A DNA stretch of 64,000 nucleotides, from assembly GCF_036002505.1 (NCBI RefSeq), contig NZ_DASYTH010000217.1:30935-94934 (forward strand), written 5' to 3'. This DNA comes from DASYTH01 sp036002505 (GTDB lineage: Bacteria; Actinomycetota; Actinomycetes; Mycobacteriales; Pseudonocardiaceae). The notes under the pieces were generated by a model. The model saw only the letters and a list, made by a program, of their open reading frames with translations. It ran no database searches and was not told the DNA's origin. This document shows positions 1 through 7,142 of the stretch, piece by piece (positions within the stretch are counted from its first letter, which is position 1; each line of letters starts with the position of its first letter). Both the position numbers and the translations under genes were made by a program.

Positions 1-416
1 TCCGCCTCCGCCACGTCCAGCAGCGCCGGGCCCCGCCACAATCCGAGCGCCTCCCGCAGCAACCCGGCGGCACCGGCCGGATCCGGGTCCGACCGGCCGG
101 CCGCGACCAACCGCTCGAACCGCGCCACGTCCACCGCGTCCGGCTCGATCACCAGGCGGTACCCGGCCGGATGAGACTCGACCACGGCCTGCGGCACCGC
201 CCGGCGCAGCCGCGACACCAGCGCCTGCACCGCGTTCACCGCCCCGGCCGGCGGCTCCTCCCCCCAGATCCCGTCGACGATCCGCGCCAGCGACACCACC
301 CGCCCCGGCTCCAGCGCCAGCACGATCAGCAGTGTGCGCAACCGGGCCCCCGCCACCTCGACGGCGGCCCCGTCGTCGGCCCGCACCTCCAGCGGCCCCA
401 GCATCCCGATCCACAC
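1..416 (-). CDS. AfsR/SARP-family transcriptional regulator, N-terminal part (runs off the left edge)
   Basis: The minus-strand translation begins VWIGMLGPLEVR, the usual opening of the OmpR-like winged-helix domain of SARP regulators. It continues through RLRTLLIVLALEPG and LVSRLRRAVPQ (recognition-helix region) into the first helices of the bacterial transcriptional activator (BTAD) domain. About 138 residues are visible; the rest lies beyond base 1, so effector domains cannot be judged. The GTG at 416 gives the family-typical M-x-I-G-x-L-G-P start. An ATG at 404 with GGAGG 11 nt upstream is the alternative. SARPs usually activate secondary-metabolite genes by binding direct repeats; nothing here shows which genes this one controls. 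Confidence 0.8.
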   Translation of the reverse strand, partial: MWIGMLGPLEVRADDGAAVEVAGARLRTLLIVLALEPGRVVSLARIVDGIWGEEPPAGAVNAVQALVSRLRRAVPQAVVESHPAGYRLVIEPDAVDVARFERLVAAGRSDPDPAGAAGLLREALGLWRGPALLDVAEA

Positions 417-665
417 CTCCGCGATTCTGCCCCGCGGACACCGCCGGCCGTGCCAGCGGGGGATCAGGCCAGCTCGACCGGGTCCTCGCCGAACAGCACG
501 ACCGGGCAATGGCTGTGGCGGCGATCGGGTACCGCCACAACCGTCCGTCGGACCAATATCAACAACGCGCGGTCCTGTTGACACGGATGCTGAAAGGCGC
601 GGTCAGGGTACTCCCGCCGAAAACGATTTCGGCGGCAGGCACGTCCCGGCCTTCGTCCCCGGCTG

Positions 666-694
666 TTGACCGTGACGACTCGTGTCGTTACCGT
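666..694 (+). promoter_or_regulatory. Putative promoter of the GH54 arabinofuranosidase gene
   Basis: TTGACC (666-671) and TACCGT (689-694) are separated by 17 bp and fit the -35/-10 spacing of the main actinobacterial sigma factor (TTGAC and TAnnnT). The predicted start near 701 lies about 45 nt before the CebR-type box, so a bound repressor would block elongation or promoter clearance. Assigned from spacing and consensus only. Confidence 0.4.
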
Positions 695-742
695 GATGCC
701 ATATGTCCGATCGACCAAACAGTGTTCGGTATCTCGGACATC

Positions 743-756
743 TGGGAGCGCTCCCA
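743..756. promoter_or_regulatory. CebR-type operator upstream of the GH54 gene
   Basis: The perfect 14-bp palindrome TGGGAGCGCTCCCA is identical to the consensus bound by CebR, the LacI-family cello-oligosaccharide repressor of Streptomyces. It sits 210 bp upstream of the arabinofuranosidase start. No LacI-family gene lies in this window, so the regulator would be encoded elsewhere. Confidence 0.75.
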
Positions 757-965
757 GGAGGGCGGCTTCGAGGTTGAGAGGGGTTCGCGGTAGCCGGCTG
801 ACCGAACGCAGCGTCGCGGCCGCCACCTCTTGACGCACCGGCTCTCCCCGGCGAGAGAAGGCAACGATGCCAGTTCCGACTCGTCCCCTCCGAACGGAGC
901 TTTGTCGCGCGCCGCGCCGCCACCTCGGGTGGTCACACCTCACTGCGAGACAAAGGAGTACATCC

Positions 966-2441
966 ATGTTCTTTCGACCGCCTCGGCGTCGATCTCGCCT
1001 GTTGACGCTGGTGGGGGCGATCGCGCTCGGCGCCGCCGCAATGGTCGCCGTGCCCGGTAGCTCCTCGGCCGCGGGGCCAGGGCCGTGTGACATCTACGCT
1101 TCCGGTGGCACGCCGTGTGTGGCCGCGCACAGCACGACCCGGGCGCTGTTCGGCGCGTACAACGGCCGGCTGTATCAGGTGCGGCGGGCGTCGAACAACC
1201 AGACCCTGGACATCAACACGCTCGCCGCGGGCGGGGTGGCCAACGCCGCCGCGCAGGATTCGTTCTGTGCCGGCACGACCTGCCTCATCACGATCATCTA
1301 CGACCAGACCAGTCGCGGGAACCACCTCACCCAGGCGCCTCCGGGCGGGTTCCAGGGTCCGGCTCCGGGCGGATTCGACAACCTGGCCAACGCCACCGCG
1401 GCACCGACCGTGCTCAACGGCCAGCGGGCCTACGGCGTGTTCGTGGCCCCGGGTACGGGCTACCGCAACAACAGCGCCACCGGCACCGCGACCGGGGACC
1501 AGCCGGAGGGGATGTACGCGATCTTCGACGGCACCCACTTCAACGGCGGCTGCTGCTTCGACTACGGCAACGCCGAGCGGAACAGCCGCGACAACGGCAA
1601 CGGCACCATGGAGACCATCTACTTCGGCAACATCAGGGTCTGGGGCACCGGCACCGGCAACGGGCCCTGGATCATGGCCGACCTGGAGAACGGTCTGTAC
1701 TCCGGGGTGAACTTCGGCTTCAACGCCAACGACCCGACCATCAACTTCCGGTACACCACCGCCATCGTCAAGGGCGAGCCCAACCACTGGTCCATCCGCG
1801 GCGGCAACGCCCAGTCCGGCGGCCTGTCCACCTTCTACAACGGACCGCGGCCCAACGTCGCGGGCTACAACCCGATGCGCAAGGAAGGCGCCATCCTTCT
1901 CGGCATCGGCGGCGACAACAGCAACGGCTCGGCCGGCACCTTCTACGAAGGCGTGATGACCTCCGGCTACCCCTCCGAGGCCACCGAGAACTCGGTGCAG
2001 GCCAACATCACCGCCGCCGGCTACGGCAACGGTGGCGGTGGCGGCACCACCGGGCCGCTGCACGCGATCGGCGCCGGAAAGTGCCTGGACGACCCGAACG
2101 GCACCGCCACCCAGGGCACCCAGCAGCAGATCTTCGACTGCAACGGCCTGGCCGCCCAGACCTGGACGCGTACCGCGTCGAACCAACTGACGATCACCGT
2201 CGGTGGCACGACGCTGTGTCTGGACGCCTCCGGCCGCGGTACCACCAACGGCACCCCGGTGATCATCTGGGCCTGCAACGGGCAGACCAACCAGCAGTGG
2301 AACCTCAACGCCAATGGCACCGTCACCGGCGTCCAGTCCGGACTGTGCCTCGACGTGAGCGGCGCCTCCACCGCCAACGGCGCCAAAGTCCAACTCTGGG
2401 CCTGCAACGGCCAAAGCAACCAGCAATGGCGGCTCGGCTGA
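966..2441 (+). CDS. Secreted alpha-L-arabinofuranosidase (GH54) with C-terminal ricin-type CBM13 domain
   Basis: This 491-residue exported enzyme should release arabinose from arabinan or arabinoxylan side chains. The start ATG has AAAGGAG seven bases upstream; the frame is open further 5' but without signal-peptide sense. Residues 1-36 form a signal peptide (Arg-rich start, hydrophobic core, SSSAAG). Residues about 40-350 match the AbfB (GH54) catalytic domain, with the typical opening CDIYASGGTPCVAAHSTTRA. A Gly-rich linker near 354-361 leads to a beta-trefoil domain (about 362-491) with QxW repeats such as NQQW, seen twice. In fungal AbfB the C-terminal domain is CBM42, so the ricin-type domain here is a different module. 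The CebR-type box upstream suggests induction by plant-polymer fragments. Confidence 0.9.
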   Translation: MFFRPPRRRSRLLTLVGAIALGAAAMVAVPGSSSAAGPGPCDIYASGGTPCVAAHSTTRALFGAYNGRLYQVRRASNNQTLDINTLAAGGVANAAAQDSFCAGTTCLITIIYDQTSRGNHLTQAPPGGFQGPAPGGFDNLANATAAPTVLNGQRAYGVFVAPGTGYRNNSATGTATGDQPEGMYAIFDGTHFNGGCCFDYGNAERNSRDNGNGTMETIYFGNIRVWGTGTGNGPWIMADLENGLYSGVNFGFNANDPTINFRYTTAIVKGEPNHWSIRGGNAQSGGLSTFYNGPRPNVAGYNPMRKEGAILLGIGGDNSNGSAGTFYEGVMTSGYPSEATENSVQANITAAGYGNGGGGGTTGPLHAIGAGKCLDDPNGTATQGTQQQIFDCNGLAAQTWTRTASNQLTITVGGTTLCLDASGRGTTNGTPVIIWACNGQTNQQWNLNANGTVTGVQSGLCLDVSGASTANGAKVQLWACNGQSNQQWRLG

Positions 2442-2453
2442 CCATGCCATCAA

Positions 2454-2506
2454 TGCGACGAAGGCGTCCGTTCGCGCCGGGCGTGGCGAAGGACGCCTTC
2501 GTCGCA
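2454..2506. repeat. Palindromic element A1 between GH54 and GH30 genes
   Basis: Near-perfect inverted repeat: the left arm (2454-2475) contains GACGAAGGCGTCCGTTCGC and the right arm (2486-2506) its complement with one base missing, around a 10-nt loop. It begins 13 nt after the GH54 stop and could act as a terminator hairpin. It shares architecture with elements A2-A5 (an AAGG-rich arm mirrored around a short loop). Confidence 0.75.
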
Positions 2507-2534
2507 GAGCCGACACCGGTTCAAGGGAGATCTC

Positions 2535-3944
2535 ATGAAGGCCAGGAGAGCAGTCCTCGGTTGCGCAGGGGTCGTCACGCTGTTCCTTGCCACAGCTCCG
2601 TTACCGGCGAGTGCCGCGTCGACGGTGGCGGTTGACGGCGGCACGACCTTCCAGCGGATCGACGGATTCGGTGTGTCCGAGGCGTTCGGTCAGGCCAACT
2701 CGATCCGCAACGCGAACAGCACGACCCGGCAACGAGCGCTGGACCTGCTGTTCAGCACGACCACCGGCGCCGGGTTCAGCATTCTGCGCAGCATCATTCC
2801 CTCGGGTGGCGACTCCATCGAGCCGAGGTCACCGGGCAGTCCGTCGGCGACCCCGACCTATGTCTGGAACGGCAACAACGACGCCCAGGACCAGGGTCAG
2901 GTGTGGTTGGCCCGGCAGGCGCGGGGCTATGGCGTCACCAATTTCTACAACGACGCCTGGAGTGCGCCGGGGTTCATGAAGACCAACAACAGCGAGGCCA
3001 ACGGCGGCTCGCTGTGCGGCACCCCGGGCGCCTCCTGCGCCTCCGGAGACTGGCGGCAGGCCTACGCCAACTACCTGGTCCAGCACGCGAGGTTCTGGGC
3101 CTCGGTCGGGCTCACCCCGTCCGCGGTCGGGTTCGTGAACGAGCCGTCGCTGACCGCCAGCTACTCCAGCATGCTGGTGAACCCGACGCAGGCCACCAGT
3201 TTCCTCGCGGTCCTCGGCCCCGCCATGCGGGCTTCCGGGCTGCCCACCAAGGTCGTGTGTTGCGACACCCTGGGCTTCAACCTCCTGCCCAACTACGTCA
3301 GCTCTCTGGCCGGCAACCCGGCGGCGAACTCCGGCGTCGGGCTGTTCACCAGCCACGGCTACTCCGGCGCACCCACCTCGCCGGTCAGCACCGGCGGCCG
3401 GCCGGTCTGGGAGTCCGAGTGGTCGATCAACGGCAGCACCTTCGTCACCGCATGGGACGACGGCAGCCAGAGTTCCGGACTCACCTGGGCGCAGCGCGTC
3501 CACACCGGCATGACCCGCGCCAACCTCAACGCGTTCCTGTACTTCTGGGGCGTCAGTTCGACCAGCCACGACAGTTCCCTGATCGGGTTGAACGGTTCGA
3601 CCCTGACGCCGACCAAGCGGTTCTACGCGCTGGCCAACTACAGCCGGTTCATCCGTCCCGGTGCGACCCGGATCGCGGCCAGCAGCGGGGACAGCGCGCT
3701 GAACGTCTCCGCCTACCGCAACACCGACGGCTCCCTCGCCATCGTGGTCCTCAACACCGGCACCAGCAGCGCGTCCACCACGTTCACGGTGGCCAACGCC
3801 GGCCTGACGAGCGGGACGGTCACCCCGTTCCTCACCAACGCAACCGCCAGCACCGCCGCACAGACCGCGATTCCGCTCAACGGCGGCGCGTTCGGCGCGA
3901 ACGTCCCGGCCCGGTCGCTCGTCACCTACCGGATCACCCGCTAG
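2535..3944 (+). CDS. Secreted GH30-family glycoside hydrolase
   Basis: This 469-residue exported protein has a signal peptide (1-28, ending PASAAS) and a GH30 catalytic domain, opening with FQRIDGFGVSEAFGQAN. GH30 enzymes are retaining hydrolases acting on xylan, beta-1,6-glucan/galactan or glucosylceramide. The acid/base Glu is in GFVNEPS (about E203) and the nucleophile in VWESEWS (E293 or E295). The last 90 or so residues form the beta-sandwich that accompanies the barrel in this family. Substrate cannot be fixed from sequence; the FGVSEAFGQA opening resembles the xylan-active or beta-1,6-galactan-active branches. ATG is preceded by AAGGGAG at good spacing. With the arabinofuranosidase upstream it makes a small plant cell-wall degradation pair. 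Confidence 0.85.
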   Translation: MKARRAVLGCAGVVTLFLATAPLPASAASTVAVDGGTTFQRIDGFGVSEAFGQANSIRNANSTTRQRALDLLFSTTTGAGFSILRSIIPSGGDSIEPRSPGSPSATPTYVWNGNNDAQDQGQVWLARQARGYGVTNFYNDAWSAPGFMKTNNSEANGGSLCGTPGASCASGDWRQAYANYLVQHARFWASVGLTPSAVGFVNEPSLTASYSSMLVNPTQATSFLAVLGPAMRASGLPTKVVCCDTLGFNLLPNYVSSLAGNPAANSGVGLFTSHGYSGAPTSPVSTGGRPVWESEWSINGSTFVTAWDDGSQSSGLTWAQRVHTGMTRANLNAFLYFWGVSSTSHDSSLIGLNGSTLTPTKRFYALANYSRFIRPGATRIAASSGDSALNVSAYRNTDGSLAIVVLNTGTSSASTTFTVANAGLTSGTVTPFLTNATASTAAQTAIPLNGGAFGANVPARSLVTYRITR

Positions 3945-3958
3945 CGCGTGTCGCAAAG

Positions 3959-4045
3959 GGGGTGAGCCGGGCAAATGCCATGAAGGGTCCCTTCGGGACG
4001 CTCAACGACAGGAAGGGCCCCTTCGTGACAGAAGCGGCTCACCCC
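3959..4045. repeat. Palindromic element A2, nested double inverted repeat
   Basis: Outer arms GGGGTGAGCCG (3959-3969) and CGGCTCACCCC (4035-4045) are perfect complements. They enclose inner arms CATGAAGGGTCCCTTC (3979-3994) and GAAGGGCCCCTTCGTG (4012-4027), 14 of 16 paired. The nested stem could terminate the GH30 transcript, whose stop is 15 nt upstream. Confidence 0.8.
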
Positions 4046-4151
4046 TACCCTTCTGTCCACAGTGGAGCTTTGCCGTAGCGACCCATCCGCGCCCGTCCGG
4101 CGTGCGAAGAACAAGCGTCACGAACCGCGGGGCACAGGACAGGGGCTACTG

Positions 4152-5009
4152 GTGAGGCGTTCGACCACAGGCAGGCACCGGGCGGATCGGCGGTGGCCGG
4201 CGGCGAGGGTGGGCGCCGCGGCCGTTGCCGGTGCCACCATCGCGCTCGCGACGACCGCGGCCGCGCCGGAGGTGCTCAGCGCACGTCCAGCCGAGCAGCG
4301 GAACGTGTCCGCGCTGGGCAGGGCCGGCGAGAGCGTCGACGTCGAGAAGATCAAGCCGGGTTTGTGGTTCACCGACTACTCGGGCCCGATTCCTTTCGCC
4401 GATGTACCCGACGTGCCGGCCAGCATGAGCGACATGACCGGCATGGGCGAGATGATGCCGGAGGTCGACGCCGGCCCGCAGGCGCCGCGGTCGTTCAGTG
4501 GCGGGGTCCCCTCCCCCGTGCTCGACGCGTACCGCACCGCGGCGGAGACGATGAACCCGATGGCGCCCCGCTGCCATATCCCGGTGGAACTCCTTGCGGC
4601 CATTGGAAAGGTCGAGAGCGGGCACGCCAGGGGCGGGCGGGTCGACAAGAACGGCACCACGGTGACCCCGATCCTCGGCCCGGTGCTCGACGGCAACGGG
4701 TTCGCCGCGATCGCCGACACCGACGACGGTGTGCTGGACGGAAACCCCACCTGGGACCGTGCGGTGGGGCCGATGCAGTTCATCCCGGGTACCTGGCGGC
4801 GTTGGGGCGCCGACGGGAACGGTGACGGCAAGCTCGACCCGCACAACGTCTACGACGCGAGCCTCGGCGCGGCCCGCTACCTCTGCTCCGGCAACCGGAA
4901 CCTGGCCGACCCGGCGGACCGCGACGCGGCCATCCTCAGCTACAACCGCTCCACCGCATACCGGAACATGGTCGTGCGCCTGATGGAAGCCTACGCGGCC
5001 AGCCTATGA
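4152..5009 (+). CDS. Secreted lytic transglycosylase (SLT/MltB-like)
   Basis: This 285-residue exported peptidoglycan hydrolase should cleave the MurNAc-GlcNAc bond with formation of the 1,6-anhydro product. GTG 4152 is preferred because AGGGG lies 7 nt upstream and it gives a clean signal peptide (basic start, then GAAAVAGATIALATTAAA); the frame is open back to 4062. After a linker rich in Met, Pro and Gly (about 60-115), the transglycosylase domain shows the catalytic Glu in IGKVESGHARGG (about E155), and VGPMQFIPGTWRRWGADGNGDG with LDPHNVYDASLGAARYLC, the signature of actinobacterial SLT_2 proteins. It follows the GH30 gene after element A2 and is probably transcribed on its own. Confidence 0.85.
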   Translation: MRRSTTGRHRADRRWPAARVGAAAVAGATIALATTAAAPEVLSARPAEQRNVSALGRAGESVDVEKIKPGLWFTDYSGPIPFADVPDVPASMSDMTGMGEMMPEVDAGPQAPRSFSGGVPSPVLDAYRTAAETMNPMAPRCHIPVELLAAIGKVESGHARGGRVDKNGTTVTPILGPVLDGNGFAAIADTDDGVLDGNPTWDRAVGPMQFIPGTWRRWGADGNGDGKLDPHNVYDASLGAARYLCSGNRNLADPADRDAAILSYNRSTAYRNMVVRLMEAYAASL

Positions 5010-6539
5010 CCCTGTGGGCAATGGCGTGCAGCATGACCCGAGGTGTTGCACCGCAGGCGGTGGGATGCGCTTGGCCTCGGCTACGACTTCGGCGAGCATG
5101 CGTTCCCGCTCGGCCCGGTTGATGAACCGTCCATTGGCGACGATCGCGTGAATGCGCCGGGTATTGCGGATGTCCGTGAGCGGGTTGCCGTCCACGACCA
5201 GGAGGTCGGCGAACCTTCCGGGCGTGACGGTTCCGCTCACCTGTCCCATACCCACCGTACGGGCGGCATCCCGGGTCGCGGACAGGATGGCCTGCATGGG
5301 GGTCAACCCGATCCGCACCATCAGCTCCAGCTCGTCGTGGAGGCAGAATCCCGCGAGGACGTACGGGGCCAGGAACCCGCCGTCGGTACCGGCGACCATG
5401 GTCACGCCGGCGTCGGCGGCGTCGCGCACGAGCCGCGCCGACGCCTCGAAGAACGCTCGGTTCGCCGCGACCTGGTCCGGTGGCAGTGATCCCTCCCCCA
5501 CCGCCCAGCGCAGGCGGAGCACCCACTCCGGCACGTATTTCTCGCGGCTCACGTCCCTGATTTCGTCGGGCGAGGACGTGAAGAGCTTCAGCACGGTCAG
5601 CGTCGGGGTCAGCGCGGTGCGGTTGCGCGCCAGAGTGTCGAACACCCCGGCCGCGCGCCGCGGGTCGTAGGACTTGATCGCCTGCCGCTCCAGCTCGCGC
5701 ACCGCGAAGAAGTAGTCGAACGGACTGGCGGGGTCGACGGGCGTGTTCTCGATGGCGTGCCGGATCTCGTCGCGGGCGCTGGACACGTCGACGTACAGCG
5801 CGTACAGGTGCTCCTGGGTGCGCATGCCCAGGGCGCTCGACCGGACCACCGAAACCGTGTCCGGCGCGTGCCCGGCGATCGGCAGACGCAGCCGCTCCGC
5901 CTCACCGGCGACCGCGGCGAGCGTGTCGTCGCGGAGGAGTGAGTACACCTTGACGAAGTCGGCACCGTCCCGTTTCGCCTGGCGCACCGCGGCCCTGGCT
6001 TCGGCCGCCGTCCGCACCTGGATGGGACTGTTGTCGCGCCACAGGTTGACCAGCCACGAGTTCGGTCCGTCCACGATGTTGCTGGCGACCACCATCCGCG
6101 GTCCGAGGATCTCGCCCGAGGCGATCCGCCGGTGCACCGCGCGGACGAACGGGACGCCCCACATCTCCCGCACGCTCGTGACACCGTTGGCGATGTACAG
6201 CGGGAGCAGGATCCGGTCCAGGTCGACGGTGTGCGTGTGCATGTCCCACAGTCCCGGTAGGACATACTTGCCGCGCAGATCGACCACGCGGACCCCGGCC
6301 GGGGGCGCGATCCCGTGCTGTCCGACGGCCAGGATCCGGTTGCCGGCCACGACGATCGTGGTGTCCGGACGCGGAGCGGCGCCGGTGCCGTCGATCAGGG
6401 TGGCGTTGGTGAACACGAGAATGTCGCGCGGATCGGCCGCTGCCGCGGTCCGGCCGGCCATGGTTGTGCCTGCCGCGGCGAGCACCAACCCGCTCTTCGA
6501 CAGCCAGGACAGGAATGTTCGTCGGTTCTCTACCGACAT
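5004..6539 (-). CDS. Exported amidohydrolase-superfamily metal-dependent hydrolase
   Basis: This 511-residue protein belongs to the imidazolonepropionase/dipeptidase-like branch of the amidohydrolase superfamily. The N-terminus (NRRTFLSWLSKSGLVLAAAG) looks like a Tat signal with a weak hydrophobic core. Metal ligands are visible in DMHTHT (H101, H103), GHAPDT and GTDGG, and the barrel ends with GMGQVSGTVTPGRFADLLVV, as in enzymes that hydrolyse cyclic amides or peptides. Substrate is unknown. Its 3' end overlaps the converging transglycosylase gene by 6 bp. ATG 6539 is followed by SVENRRTF, so the twin arginines come early, as expected for Tat. Confidence 0.8.
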   Translation of the reverse strand: MSVENRRTFLSWLSKSGLVLAAAGTTMAGRTAAAADPRDILVFTNATLIDGTGAAPRPDTTIVVAGNRILAVGQHGIAPPAGVRVVDLRGKYVLPGLWDMHTHTVDLDRILLPLYIANGVTSVREMWGVPFVRAVHRRIASGEILGPRMVVASNIVDGPNSWLVNLWRDNSPIQVRTAAEARAAVRQAKRDGADFVKVYSLLRDDTLAAVAGEAERLRLPIAGHAPDTVSVVRSSALGMRTQEHLYALYVDVSSARDEIRHAIENTPVDPASPFDYFFAVRELERQAIKSYDPRRAAGVFDTLARNRTALTPTLTVLKLFTSSPDEIRDVSREKYVPEWVLRLRWAVGEGSLPPDQVAANRAFFEASARLVRDAADAGVTMVAGTDGGFLAPYVLAGFCLHDELELMVRIGLTPMQAILSATRDAARTVGMGQVSGTVTPGRFADLLVVDGNPLTDIRNTRRIHAIVANGRFINRAERERMLAEVVAEAKRIPPPAVQHLGSCCTPLPTGS

Positions 6540-6710
6540 TTGGCATCACCCCCAGTGACCGAGCCATGTTAGCCGCTGCCGGCTGTCCGTGCCAGCCTGC
6601 GTGTGCCGGGTTGGGCTCACCGTCGCCGACGAACCCAACGGCAGGGTTTAGTCCGGACGATTAGGAGATAGCCCTGGAGAGCGAGTGGTAACCAGATGAG
6701 GTGACCTGAC

Positions 6711-7130
6711 ATGGCTCAACTCGTGCGAGACATCATGACGCCCGATCCGGTGGCGATGCCCGCCGACACCCCGGTCCGCCAGGCCGCGCAGGCCATGCGC
6801 GACCAGGACATCGGCGACGTACTCGTGGTTCAGGGCGACCAGCTGCACGGCATCGTGACCGACCGTGACCTGGTCGTCCGTGGGCTGGCCGAGCGCGACG
6901 ACCTGTCCGGCTGCACCCTGGGCGAGGTGTGCACCCGGCAACCGATCACCGCCACGCCCGACGACGACGCCGACAGCGCCATCGCCCGGATGCGCCACAA
7001 CGCCGTGCGCCGCATCCCGGTCCTCGACGGAGGCCGGCCGGTCGGGGTGCTCTCCCTCGGCGACGCCGCCATCGAGAAGGATCCCGACTCCGTACTGGCC
7101 AACATCAGTGCGGCGACGGCCACCACGTGA
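6711..7130 (+). CDS. Two-CBS-domain protein
   Basis: This 139-residue cytoplasmic protein consists of a Bateman pair: CBS1 (about 5-60, VRDIMTPDPVAMPADTPV) and CBS2 (about 72-130, EVCTRQPITATPDDDAD). The repeated IVTDRDLVVRG and RRIPVLDGGRPVGVLSLGD segments are the nucleotide-pocket strands. Such stand-alone CBS proteins bind adenine nucleotides and often respond to stress or hypoxia in actinobacteria; the partner here is unknown. ATG 6711 has GAGGTGA five bases upstream. It is divergent from the amidohydrolase gene and converges with the BNR-repeat gene. Confidence 0.85.
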   Translation: MAQLVRDIMTPDPVAMPADTPVRQAAQAMRDQDIGDVLVVQGDQLHGIVTDRDLVVRGLAERDDLSGCTLGEVCTRQPITATPDDDADSAIARMRHNAVRRIPVLDGGRPVGVLSLGDAAIEKDPDSVLANISAATATT

Positions 7131-7142
7131 TCACCACGACGG

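Larger units (their letters stand above)
417..965. other. Divergent intergenic region between SARP gene and GH54 gene
   Basis: This 550-bp stretch between two divergent genes has no credible coding frame: the frames open here are low-complexity and lack start context. It carries a plausible sigma-70-type promoter and an exact CebR-type palindrome, listed separately, and a second TTGACA near 578. The implied 5' leader of the GH54 mRNA is long, about 260 nt. Confidence 0.6.
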